NCBI GenBank assembly: GCA_030629295.1
Contig: DAOVPH010000056.1
Coordinates: forward strand, 1 to 9,304
Source of the DNA: Candidatus Latescibacterota bacterium
GTDB taxonomy: Bacteria; Latescibacterota; MVCY01
Direction: 5' to 3'
Length of the DNA stretch: 9,304 nucleotides
In this document: one piece after another, positions 1-6,194 of the stretch
Layout of the letters: each line of letters starts with the position of its first letter
How positions within the stretch are numbered: position 1 is the first letter of the stretch
Position numbers and translations under genes: made by a program
The notes under the pieces: model-generated
What the model was told of the DNA's origin: nothing
What the model saw: only the letters and a program-made list of their open reading frames with translations
Database searches by the model: none

Positions 1-1
1 C

Positions 2-1096
2 CACGATTTCATTGCCTTCCTGACCAATCTCTCTGAGAATGTAGGCCAGAACGCTCGCTTCATCCATCTGGGTCTAACCTCCTATGATGTGGAGGACAAT
101 GCCCTTTCGCTGCGTATGCGCCAGGCGGCGGATATTCTGATCGCCAAGCTGGAGACCCTCAGAGGGAGCATCCGAAACAAGGCCGTCCAGTATAAGATGA
201 CTCCGATGATAGGGAGAACTCACGGGATTCACGCTGAGCCTACCACCTTCGGCCTGAAGATGGCCCTGTGGTACGACGAGGTGGGTCGGGATATCCGGCG
301 GCTGAAAGGGGCCAGAGAGGTAATCAGCTACGGGAAGGTCTCCGGCGCAGTGGGCACTATGGCCCAGCCTGATCCTTTTGTGGAAAGCTATGTCTGCGAA
401 AAACTGGGGTTAACACCAGCCCCTGTCTCCACCCAGATCCTCCAGCGCGACCGCCACGCAGAATATATGGCTGCCCTGGCAATAACCGCCTGCTCCTTAG
501 AGAAATTCGCCACCGAGATCAGAAACCTCCAGCGCACAGAGATATTGGAGGTGGAAGAGGGGTTTAAGAAGGGACAAAAAGGCTCTTCAGCGATGCCCCA
601 CAAACGCAATCCTATTGTCTGCGAGAGGGTAGCCGGACTGGCCAGAGTGGTGCGCAGTAACCTCCTGCCAGCCTTGGAGAACATCTCCCTCTGGCACGAA
701 AGAGACTTGACCAATTCCTCGGTAGAACGGGTGATAATCCCCGACAGCACCATCCTGTTGGACTATATGCTCGCAAAGTTCACCGAAGTGGTAGAGAATC
801 TCCTCGTCTATCCCAAAAATATGATGAAGAATATTCACAAAACTAAGGGGCTTATTTTCTCCCAGAAAGTGCTGTTGGAGCTGGTGAAAAAGGGGTTGAG
901 TCGAGAACAGGCTTACGAATTGGTGCAGCGAAATGCTATGGAGAGCTGGCACAGCGGTCGGGAGTTCAAAAAATTGCTCTTAGGGGATAAGCAGATCTAT
1001 TCAGAACTGGCTCCGGAGGAGATAGACGGCTGCTTTGATATAGAAGAGCAGTTGAAAAATGTGGATTTTATCTTTAACAAGGCAGGGATTCAATAG
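2..1096 (+). CDS. purB: Adenylosuccinate lyase, 5'-truncated by the window edge
   Basis: PurB cleaves adenylosuccinate to AMP and fumarate, and SAICAR to AICAR and fumarate, in the cytosolic purine pathway. The frame is open from base 2. Aligned from memory with B. subtilis PurB, the first codon (His) matches His68 of that protein, so about 67 N-terminal residues are missing. Other active-site residues line up at constant offset: His at window residue 22 (His89), His in the RTHG motif at residue 74 (His141, bases 221-223), and the fumarase/lyase signature GSSAMPHKRNP at residues 194-204 (bases 581-613), with Lys201 matching Lys268 and Glu208 matching Glu275. The C-terminal KNVDFIF segment is also typical, so the 3' end is intact. 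The next gene starts about 25 bases downstream, which suggests an operon. Motif matches are seen directly; the residue numbering relies on recalled family knowledge. Confidence 0.97.
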   Translation, partial: HDFIAFLTNLSENVGQNARFIHLGLTSYDVEDNALSLRMRQAADILIAKLETLRGSIRNKAVQYKMTPMIGRTHGIHAEPTTFGLKMALWYDEVGRDIRRLKGAREVISYGKVSGAVGTMAQPDPFVESYVCEKLGLTPAPVSTQILQRDRHAEYMAALAITACSLEKFATEIRNLQRTEILEVEEGFKKGQKGSSAMPHKRNPIVCERVAGLARVVRSNLLPALENISLWHERDLTNSSVERVIIPDSTILLDYMLAKFTEVVENLLVYPKNMMKNIHKTKGLIFSQKVLLELVKKGLSREQAYELVQRNAMESWHSGREFKKLLLGDKQIYSELAPEEIDGCFDIEEQLKNVDFIFNKAGIQ

Positions 1097-1120
1097 AACC
1101 TCTTTGCAGAAGGGATGTCA

Positions 1121-1390
1121 ATGTACAGACGCAAAAGCACCGGCATTTTAATCATAACCCTTTTTGTGGGGCTTCTAATAGGCACAGTGGTGGGGGAAAT
1201 CCTTGGGTTTATATTGCCGGAGAACAATGTAGTGAAGAAAGTCCTGGTTGACTCCTTTAAATACGAATTTTTCCCCAACACTCTCAATTTGATTGTCCTC
1301 ACTATTACCTTTGGTTTCACATTGAAGTTCAACATCATCAGTCTATTAGGAATTGTCATAGCCTGGTACTACTATAAATACTCCTACTGA
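1121..1390 (+). CDS. Small two-helix membrane protein, DUF4321 type
   Basis: This is an 89-residue protein of unknown function. It has a short basic N-terminus (MYRRK), a first membrane helix at about residues 9-32 containing GLLIGTVVGEILG, a short loop at about 33-55, and a second helix at about 56-83 containing LTITFGFTLKFN. That layout and the GE/TFGF motifs match my recollection of the DUF4321 family. An ATG at 1115 is in frame, but the Shine-Dalgarno AGAAGGG (1108-1114) abuts it and sits six bases before the ATG at 1121, so I chose 1121; using 1115 adds two residues. It lies 24 bases after purB and 45 bases before tatA, probably in one transcript. The membrane location is a confident reading; no catalytic motif is visible. 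Confidence 0.85.
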   Translation: MYRRKSTGILIITLFVGLLIGTVVGEILGFILPENNVVKKVLVDSFKYEFFPNTLNLIVLTITFGFTLKFNIISLLGIVIAWYYYKYSY

Positions 1391-1435
1391 GGGCAGTGAG
1401 GAGTCTTAGCTTTTTACACAGGAGGCGATGAGACT

Positions 1436-1642
1436 ATGTTAGGAGGAATAGGACCCTTGGAGATTGGGCTAATACTGTTGATTGTTCTTCTTTTGTTCGG
1501 GGCCAAAAGAATTCCAGAAATAGCCCGAAGCTTGGGTCGAGGGATCAAGGAGTTTAAGAAGGGGGTCCGGGAAGTCGAAAGCGAAATGAACGAGCCAGCA
1601 GAAAAAGAGGAAACTCCTGAGAAAAAAGAGTTGAAGGGATAG
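1436..1642 (+). CDS. tatA: Sec-independent translocase subunit TatA/TatE
   Basis: TatA forms the pore-like component of the twin-arginine translocase, which exports folded proteins across the inner membrane. The 68-residue product has the family layout: a short N-terminus, one membrane helix at about residues 5-20, the FG hinge at 21-22, the conserved Pro-Glu at 27-28, a basic amphipathic helix to about 43, and a highly charged Glu/Lys tail. A GGAGG at 1421-1425 lies ten bases before the ATG. It follows the DUF4321 gene by 45 bases. No tatC is visible in the window, so the partner subunit must lie elsewhere. A TatB assignment is less likely because the protein is short and has the TatA-type FGAKRIPE hinge. 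Confidence 0.93.
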   Translation: MLGGIGPLEIGLILLIVLLLFGAKRIPEIARSLGRGIKEFKKGVREVESEMNEPAEKEETPEKKELKG

Positions 1643-1673
1643 TGATTCTGGCGAAGTCCCTGATCTTTTGAGT

Positions 1674-1704
1674 CTTCGCTCAGAGCAGTCAACTCTGAGC
1701 GAAG
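1674..1704 (+). terminator. Perfect 12-bp hairpin after tatA
   Basis: CTTCGCTCAGAG (1674-1685) is the exact reverse complement of CTCTGAGCGAAG (1693-1704), with a 7-base loop. It lies 31 bases after the tatA stop, where the purB-DUF4321-tatA transcript should end. No T-run follows (TTACCACTT), so it is not a textbook Rho-independent terminator. It may instead protect the 3' end of the transcript or be a palindromic repeat. Confidence 0.5.
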
Positions 1705-1738
1705 TTACCACTTCAGCAGCTTATTGTAAACCAGTTCA

Positions 1739-1884
1739 CCCGGCTAAACCTCTATTTGACAGGGTAAACGGGTAGCTCGAAAGTACTCTGATTGTCAAAT
1801 CACACAGAGCGCAAGGGGCCTGAGTAATTGGCCCAGCAGTGAAGGGACAACATACTCCCAAGATTTGACCACTGCTCTTTGTTT
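1739..1884 (+). ncRNA. Candidate structured RNA with kissing hairpins
   Basis: No gene is convincing here, but four helices can be read by eye. Hairpin A: CCCG/CGGG (1739-1742/1769-1772) encloses a bulged stem, ACC(T)CT/AGGGT (1748-1753/1761-1765), with loop ATTTGAC (1754-1760). Hairpin B: CTCTG/CAGAG (1786-1790/1805-1809), with a 14-base loop. That loop contains GTCAAAT (1794-1800), the exact complement of loop A, so the two could kiss. Hairpin C: GGGCC/GGCCC (1816-1820/1830-1834). Hairpin D abuts C: AGCAGTG/CACTGCT (1835-1841/1870-1876) with inner GGGA/TCCC (1844-1847/1856-1859), followed by CTTTGTTT, which is weakly terminator-like. I match it to no known RNA class. It could be a leader of the RM operon, a free RNA, or a chance fold. 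Confidence 0.35.
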
Positions 1885-1936
1885 AAGAAGATCTTGAGTT
1901 AAGAAGCTGGGTCGTTTATACCAGGAGGAAACTACT

Positions 1937-2027
1937 GTGAAAGGATTTGAAAAATTGTTGAATCCAGATCTCACCTAAAGGGACGTACATCCGCAACATT
2001 GTCTTCAAAGAAGAGGAAATACTATGA
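1937..2027 (+). pseudogene. Short broken or frameshifted ORF ahead of the methyltransferase
   Basis: A consensus AGGAGG (1923-1928) stands eight bases before GTG (1937), which opens a 13-codon frame (MKGFEKLLNPDLT) ending at TAA 1976-1978. Skipping one base at that stop (T1976) leads into a second open stretch, KGTYIRNIVFKEEEIL, which ends at TGA 2025-2027. That TGA overlaps the methyltransferase ATG as ATGA, a pattern typical of translational coupling. The joined product would be 29 residues. It may be a leader peptide, a frameshifted small gene, or an N-terminal remnant. I recognise no family, and either half could be chance. Confidence 0.3.
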
Positions 2028-3097
2028 CTAAAGAAAGAATACCGAGGCTTGATGGTAATGAAGAGATACGAAAATTGCTCTTACCTTATTGCCGATTGAA
2101 ATACGGTGAAATTTGGGAGGATCCTGTTTCTGGTCATAAGGTAGGCTGTCTTGACGCGTGCAACGAAAGGGATATTGTGACGTTTATGCATAACAATACG
2201 GCTGTATTAGCAATTCAAGACCCACCCTACAATGTTGTTGTAGGGAATAACAATAGTGATAATCTAGGCAAAGTTTCATTAAAAAAATACATGGAATGGA
2301 CTAAACAATGGATCCGAAATACAGTTAGAATATTAGACGACAACGCACATTTCTATGTTTGGTTAGGAGCCGACCAGAATGAGGGTTTTCAACCACTCCC
2401 AGATTTTATGATTATGATAAGAGAATTTAAGGAATTGAAAACGCGAAGTTTTATTACTATGAGAAATCAGCGTGGATATGGAACGCAGAAGAATTGGATG
2501 GCAGTCAGACAAGAGCTTCTCTATTATATCAAAGGCAATCCTAAATTTAACATAGAAGCTGAATATACTGATATTCCAAAAATTTTAAGGGGATACTACA
2601 AAAAAGTCAATGGTAAGATTACTGAGAACATAGAGCGTAGCAAATCAGAAAACATAAGGGCAGGGAATGTTTGGGTTGATATTCAACAGGTATTCTACAG
2701 AATGGAGGAGAATGTTCCTGGGTGCTATGCACAAAAGCCATTGAAAGCAATAGAAAGAATTATTTCAGCTAGTTCCAAGAAGGGTAATTTAATAGTCGAT
2801 TTCTTCGCTCATGCAGGCACCACCCTGATTGCCGCTGAAAAGCTAAATAGGCAATGTCTTACAATTGATATTGACCCTGTCTTTGTTGAAATTACTATAA
2901 GAAGGCTAGAGCATTTTAGAAGAACGGGGAAAAATGGGTGGCAATGGAGGAATCCTTTTCCCGAGGTCGACATGAAATGGCAAATGGAAGATACGAGGAA
3001 TAAAGAAACTATAGAACGAAAAGAACCTTTACAGAGGACATTATTTGATAACCTGTGGGATGTCAGAAAAGATAAGGAGCCTATATGGAAAAGCTAA
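2024..3097 (+). CDS. Site-specific DNA methyltransferase, beta class (N4-cytosine or N6-adenine)
   Basis: This 357-residue enzyme should transfer a methyl group from S-adenosylmethionine to an exocyclic amino group in a DNA target, protecting host DNA from the adjacent nuclease. The catalytic motif IV DPPYN lies at residues 66-70. The motif X-like segment (QKPLKAIERI, 237-246) and the cofactor-binding motif I (VDFFAHAGTT, 258-267) come near the C-terminus, followed by DIDP at 282-285. This IV-before-I order defines the beta class of the N4/N6 methylase family. Motif I carries His-Ala where Gly-Ser or Gly-Thr is usual. The target-recognition region is probably about residues 130-235; specificity cannot be read. 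GAGGA at 2013-2017 lies six bases before ATG. Its last 13 bases overlap the nuclease gene. AT-rich codons (AGA, ATA, AAA) contrast with purB and gatA, suggesting horizontal transfer. Confidence 0.92.
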   Translation: MTKERIPRLDGNEEIRKLLLPYCRLKYGEIWEDPVSGHKVGCLDACNERDIVTFMHNNTAVLAIQDPPYNVVVGNNNSDNLGKVSLKKYMEWTKQWIRNTVRILDDNAHFYVWLGADQNEGFQPLPDFMIMIREFKELKTRSFITMRNQRGYGTQKNWMAVRQELLYYIKGNPKFNIEAEYTDIPKILRGYYKKVNGKITENIERSKSENIRAGNVWVDIQQVFYRMEENVPGCYAQKPLKAIERIISASSKKGNLIVDFFAHAGTTLIAAEKLNRQCLTIDIDPVFVEITIRRLEHFRRTGKNGWQWRNPFPEVDMKWQMEDTRNKETIERKEPLQRTLFDNLWDVRKDKEPIWKS

Positions 3098-3834
3098 AAA
3101 AGGATTTGAACAAGTTAATCCAAAAACTAGAGAATGCCGAGGATTTTCGGGCTACTTTGGAAGATCTTTTTTCGGTTTATCCTTTCAGTGAATATGAGTA
3201 TATTATTTCGCATTTGCTTGCCGCTGATAAACTTACACTTGAGGAGTATTATGATTTGAGGAATTCTTACATAGACAGGAATCTATATCTCTATATATTT
3301 GAAATTTCCGCTCCAAGAGGTCTTGGAGATAAATGGGCATTTGGACACTTAAAAGAACTCGTTCCAGATTTTCAAAGGCCGAATAAGAAATTGGATTCCA
3401 GGTATTCAGGCGAATATGACTTTTGGCTCGATTGGGTAGATAAGAAAAACAAACATCACGGTATTCGTGTAGAGGTCAAGACATCGAGAGCTGTGGATTT
3501 TGAAAAACCAGATGAACCACTATACATTAAAGCGTTATCTTCTGATTCCAACAGGCCATTTGATATGAACTTTCAACAGATTAAAACAAAATGTGCTGAT
3601 GTCTTTGTTTGGATTGCAGTTTGGCGTGATAAAATCAGATACTGGGTCTTGAGTTCTGACGAAGTTCAAAATAACAGATATTTTTCTAAGGGACAACACA
3701 GAGGGAATATTGGAGAAGGACAATTGCATCTGAATCGTGAGAATATATCCGAATTTAAGAAGTATGAGGTAAAATCTACAGAGATTAAGGAGGCAGTGAT
3801 AGAAGTATACAAGCGGCAAAAGAAGATAAAATGA
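3085..3834 (+). CDS. Type II restriction endonuclease, PD-(D/E)XK fold
   Basis: This 249-residue protein is the likely nuclease partner of the upstream methyltransferase. A PD-(D/E)XK-like site is visible: Asp112 in GEYDFWLDW, followed by Glu130-Val-Lys132 in RVEVKTSRA. The acidic residue and the ExK, about 18 residues apart on adjacent predicted strands, suit metal-dependent DNA cleavage. Further marks are CADVFVWIAVWRDKIRYWVL (170-189), probably core strands, and RGNIGEGQLH (206-215), which I recall from some Type II restriction enzymes. The N-terminal 70 residues look helical. The gene begins inside the methyltransferase gene (13-base overlap) with AAGGAG at 3074-3079 five bases before ATG, so it should be translationally coupled and made after the methylase. 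The function is inferred from motif plus context; the recognition site is unknown. Confidence 0.82.
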   Translation: MEKLKKDLNKLIQKLENAEDFRATLEDLFSVYPFSEYEYIISHLLAADKLTLEEYYDLRNSYIDRNLYLYIFEISAPRGLGDKWAFGHLKELVPDFQRPNKKLDSRYSGEYDFWLDWVDKKNKHHGIRVEVKTSRAVDFEKPDEPLYIKALSSDSNRPFDMNFQQIKTKCADVFVWIAVWRDKIRYWVLSSDEVQNNRYFSKGQHRGNIGEGQLHLNRENISEFKKYEVKSTEIKEAVIEVYKRQKKIK

Positions 3835-3966
3835 CGACACAACTTCCGATAACAACATAACGGTTAGTGTCTAAATGCACTCACCCAAGTTTTTGATTCA
3901 AAAAGACTTCTTTATGCTGAAAACATTATGTGAAATCAGATCCAAAAATAACTTGGGAGAGGGATT
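3835..3966 (+). other. AT-rich spacer with an inverted repeat reaching the next ribosome site
   Basis: No gene is seen here. CCCAAGTT (3884-3891) is the exact reverse complement of AACTTGGG (3950-3957), with T- and A-rich runs next to the arms (TTTTTG and CAAAAAT). The right arm runs into the purine-rich ribosome site GGGAGAGGG (3955-3963) of the next gene. A long-range RNA hairpin could therefore mask that site. A weaker imperfect stem, GACAC/GTGTC, lies right after the nuclease stop. Confidence 0.35.
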
Positions 3967-4523
3967 ATGTAAAAAGCGATTTTTCTGATTGTAGCACTTG
4001 CTGTATTGGGTGTAGAGTTTACTTTAATTTATCATAAGCCCAATGTAGTTTTTGGAACAATATTTATTGTGTCTATTTTGGGATTTCTGGCCTTCTATCT
4101 TTTTCAATATGGTGGGTTGCAGAGCTTTTCGTTAGAAGCTCTTTCTACGAAGGCTAAATTCATAAAACAGAAAGCACAGGAGATCAAGGAAGATAGCAAA
4201 GTCATTAAGGAGTTGAGAAAGAAAAATCAAGAATTCACAGAGAGTATTGAGCGAATCTTGAATGATTTAGAGAAATCCCAGGTCGAAATCAACAAATATA
4301 AATCTGAGTTAGTTGTCCTGCGCGATGAGCTTGTTCGTGTAAAAATGGGGTTCGTTGAAATAAATTATCTCCAATATGCTGGGAGAAACATTTTCCCTAA
4401 TCCTTTCCATGAGAGAATTATGAATAAATTAAATGAGCTATTGGAAATTGCTGTGCCTGATCCTCAACGACGAGCTGTATTTGCGCAAGAATTGCACGAT
4501 ATACAAAAGAAAAAATCAAAAAA

Positions 4524-4566
4524 TAGACCTGCCGCGTTTCACGCGATCTGTCTACATAATGTAGAC
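4524..4566 (+). promoter_or_regulatory. Operator-like palindrome with an adjoining hairpin
   Basis: GTCTACATAATGTAGAC (4550-4566) is a perfect 17-base palindrome with 8-base arms and a central A. It sits 25 bases upstream of the -35 element proposed for the isomerase gene, a fitting place for a sugar-responsive regulator, although no regulator gene is in the window. Just before it, CGCGT/ACGCG (4533-4537/4541-4545) forms a small hairpin. TAGAC (4524-4528) can pair with GTCTA (4550-4554), so the left palindrome arm has two possible partners. The function is inferred. Confidence 0.4.
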
Positions 4567-4591
4567 GCACAAGTAGGCCAATACTTCACAC

Positions 4592-4621
4592 TTGACAAAA
4601 CCCGATACCGTCGTGCAAAAT
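4592..4621 (+). promoter_or_regulatory. Sigma70-like promoter for the isomerase gene
   Basis: A consensus -35 TTGACA (4592-4597) is followed, after 18 bases, by CAAAAT (4616-4621), which matches four of six -10 positions. Transcription would start near 4628, leaving a leader of about 27 bases that holds the ribosome site AAAGGAG (4641-4647). The position upstream of a GC-richer cassette supports it. The -10 element is weak. Confidence 0.4.
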
Positions 4622-4630
4622 GTTGTTGAA

Positions 4631-4647
4631 TTGAAACAGAAAAGGAG
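4631..4647 (+). repeat. Direct repeat copy 1, upstream of the isomerase gene
   Basis: TTGAAACAGAAAAGGAG matches bases 6191-6207 at 16 of 17 positions (A4641 versus G6201). It includes the ribosome site of the isomerase gene. The ten bases to the left match at six positions, with three of the four mismatches being transitions. The copies are 1560 bases apart and bracket the isomerase cassette. Confidence 0.6.
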
Positions 4648-4654
4648 CTTTGCA

Positions 4655-6070
4655 ATGGCTGATAGAAAAACCACTTTCGCTCTCTTCTTCGGAAACCGGG
4701 GGTTCTTCCCCGCATCGCTTATTGCCGAAGCAAGAGAAGAACTTCCTCGGATGCTGAAAGAGTGGGGACACGATGTCCTGATGCTTGAGCAGAACATTAC
4801 CCGTTATGGGGCTGTGGAAACTCCAAGAGAGGGGGAGATATACGCCAATTTCCTCCAGGAAAACCGGGGCAAGTTTGATGGCGTCATCCTTTGCCTTCCG
4901 AACTTTGGAGATGAGACAGGTGCCGTGGCGGCACTCAAAGAGGCAAATGTGCCTATTCTCGTCCAGGCATACCCTGACGAGCTGGACAAGATGGCACCGG
5001 AGTTGAGACGGGATGCATTTTGTGGCAAGATATCCATTATGGATGTGTTCTGTCAGTATGGTTTGAAGTTCACAGCGCTCAAACCTCACGTCGTAAGTCC
5101 CTCAAGCGAGCGGTTCAAGACCAACGTGGATTACTTTGACCGGGTGTGCCGCGTGGTGAACGGAATGAGGGATATGGTTGTCGGTGCAATTGGGGCGCGT
5201 ACCACTGCCTTCAAAACCGTCCGCATAGACGAGATTGCCCTACAACGGCACCGCATTACAATGGAGACCCTCGATCTCTCGGATGTGTTCGCCCGCATGA
5301 AAGCGGTGAATTCCGGCAACGAAGCCTATAAGGCAAAGGCCGCAGTGTTGAAGGAGTACGCGCCTTGGGAGGGAGTGCCGGAACAGGCATTTGACAACAT
5401 TGTAAGACTCGGAGTAGTGCTGGATGCGATTATCGAAGAATACCGGATGGATGCGATTGCGCTGCGGTGCTGGGTCGAAATGCAGGAACAACTGGGTATA
5501 TCGCCGTGCGTTCTCCTGGGCGAACTAAACAATCGTGGCCTGCCTGCAGCCTGCGAAGTGGATGTCGGAAACGCCATCGCTATGCACGCACTGCACCTGG
5601 CATCTGGCGAACCGGCGACTTGCCTCGACTGGAACAATAATTACGGTGAGGAGGACGACAAGTGCATCCTGTTCCACTGCGGTCCTGTGCCCAGGGACTT
5701 GATGTCGGATAGGGGAAGAATAACAGACCACGCGATCCTTGCCAACGCAGTAGGTAAGGGACACAGTTATGGATGCCATATTGGGCGTATCGCGCCGGTT
5801 GACTTCACCTTTGGCAGCATGCTCACGGATTCAGGGAGACTGCGGTTCTACCTGGGCCAGGGGAGGTTTACAGACGACAAGATCCCGGCGGAGTTCTTTG
5901 GCTGTGCGGGTGTGGCAGAGATCGAAAAACTCCAGGATGTGCTGCTTCATGTTGGCCACAACGGCTATCGTCACCATGTGAGTCTGACACCGGGCCTGGT
6001 TCAGGCACCGGTTCGTGAAGCATTGGAGCGCTATCTCGGTTTTGAGGTTACCTTGCCGCAGGGAGGATAA
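4655..6070 (+). CDS. L-fucose/L-arabinose isomerase-family protein
   Basis: This 471-residue protein belongs to the aldose-ketose isomerase family of FucI and AraA, metal-dependent cytosolic enzymes that convert an aldose to its ketose. An N-terminal Rossmann-like part (about 1-170) has repeated strand-helix units such as FDGVILCLPNFGDETGAV. The C-terminal half carries family-type metal-site segments: Glu301 in AACEVDVG, Asp325 in CLDWNNNY, and His440/His441 in GYRHHVSLTPG. By analogy with FucI (a Glu, an Asp and a His as metal ligands), these are the likely ligands. It is shorter than E. coli FucI (about 590 residues), so the substrate may differ and no gene name is given. AAAGGAG (4641-4647) lies seven bases before ATG 4655; the frame is open 21 codons further upstream, but no start there has a ribosome site. 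No kinase, aldolase or transporter neighbours are present. Confidence 0.85.
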   Translation: MADRKTTFALFFGNRGFFPASLIAEAREELPRMLKEWGHDVLMLEQNITRYGAVETPREGEIYANFLQENRGKFDGVILCLPNFGDETGAVAALKEANVPILVQAYPDELDKMAPELRRDAFCGKISIMDVFCQYGLKFTALKPHVVSPSSERFKTNVDYFDRVCRVVNGMRDMVVGAIGARTTAFKTVRIDEIALQRHRITMETLDLSDVFARMKAVNSGNEAYKAKAAVLKEYAPWEGVPEQAFDNIVRLGVVLDAIIEEYRMDAIALRCWVEMQEQLGISPCVLLGELNNRGLPAACEVDVGNAIAMHALHLASGEPATCLDWNNNYGEEDDKCILFHCGPVPRDLMSDRGRITDHAILANAVGKGHSYGCHIGRIAPVDFTFGSMLTDSGRLRFYLGQGRFTDDKIPAEFFGCAGVAEIEKLQDVLLHVGHNGYRHHVSLTPGLVQAPVREALERYLGFEVTLPQGG

Positions 6071-6090
6071 CAGGGAGACAATCAGAGAGT

Positions 6091-6194
6091 GTGGTCGCTG
6101 CTCAGGATGCGGTCTATGAGCGCATTTCCTGGCTTATACGGGATTATTTGAACTTGACTGGGACCAGAAGACTGATGACGAGCTGCTGAGTTGA
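6091..6194 (+). pseudogene. Possible decayed coding remnants between the isomerase gene and gatA
   Basis: The 143-base gap holds two overlapping short frames. One runs from GTG 6091 to TGA 6187-6189 and includes AQDAVYERISWLIRDYLNLTG. The other, open from 6120 to TGA 6192-6194 without a start codon, ends in GLFELDWDQKTDDELLS. Both read like real protein, and a one- or two-base indel would join them into a plausible C-terminus. I recognise no family, and chance cannot be excluded at this length. No gatC is present here, where it often lies. Confidence 0.25.

Larger units (their letters stand above)
3967..4629 (+). pseudogene. Membrane-anchored coiled-coil gene with a stop at codon 2
   Basis: ATG at 3967, behind a good ribosome site (GGGAGAGGG, 3955-3963), is followed at once by TAA (3970-3972). 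The same frame then runs open for about 218 codons. The first residues after the stop (KAIFLIVALAVLGVEFTLIY) form a membrane helix. A second helix follows at about codons 27-48, then a long charged coiled coil to about codon 126 and a short C-terminal region. An original MKK start changed from AAA to TAA would explain this. The only near in-frame start, TTG at 4006, lacks a ribosome site and cuts the first helix in half. The last 40 codons overlap an operator-like palindrome and promoter and may not be native. No family is recognised. The gene lies in the AT-rich RM island, so an accessory defence role is possible but unproven. Confidence 0.6.

Noticed and set aside
388..952. Two 121-codon open frames on the minus strand within purB
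   Set aside because: They lie opposite strongly conserved purB coding sequence, have no ribosome sites and encode no recognisable protein. They are shadows of the real gene.
1816..1876. Possible tRNA-like gene in the tatA-methyltransferase spacer
   Set aside because: GGGCC/GGCCC and the next hairpin do not make a cloverleaf with an anticodon arm, T-loop or CCA-end geometry.
1894..1922. TTGAGT and TATACC with a 17-base spacer as the RM promoter
   Set aside because: Each element matches only four of six positions, and transcription would start inside the AGGAGG of the short frame. It might serve the methyltransferase alone but is too weak to list.
4552..5089. A 167-codon minus-strand open frame with smaller overlapping frames
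   Set aside because: It is antisense to the isomerase gene, whose frame has clear family motifs and a good ribosome site. The antisense product has no coherent domain.
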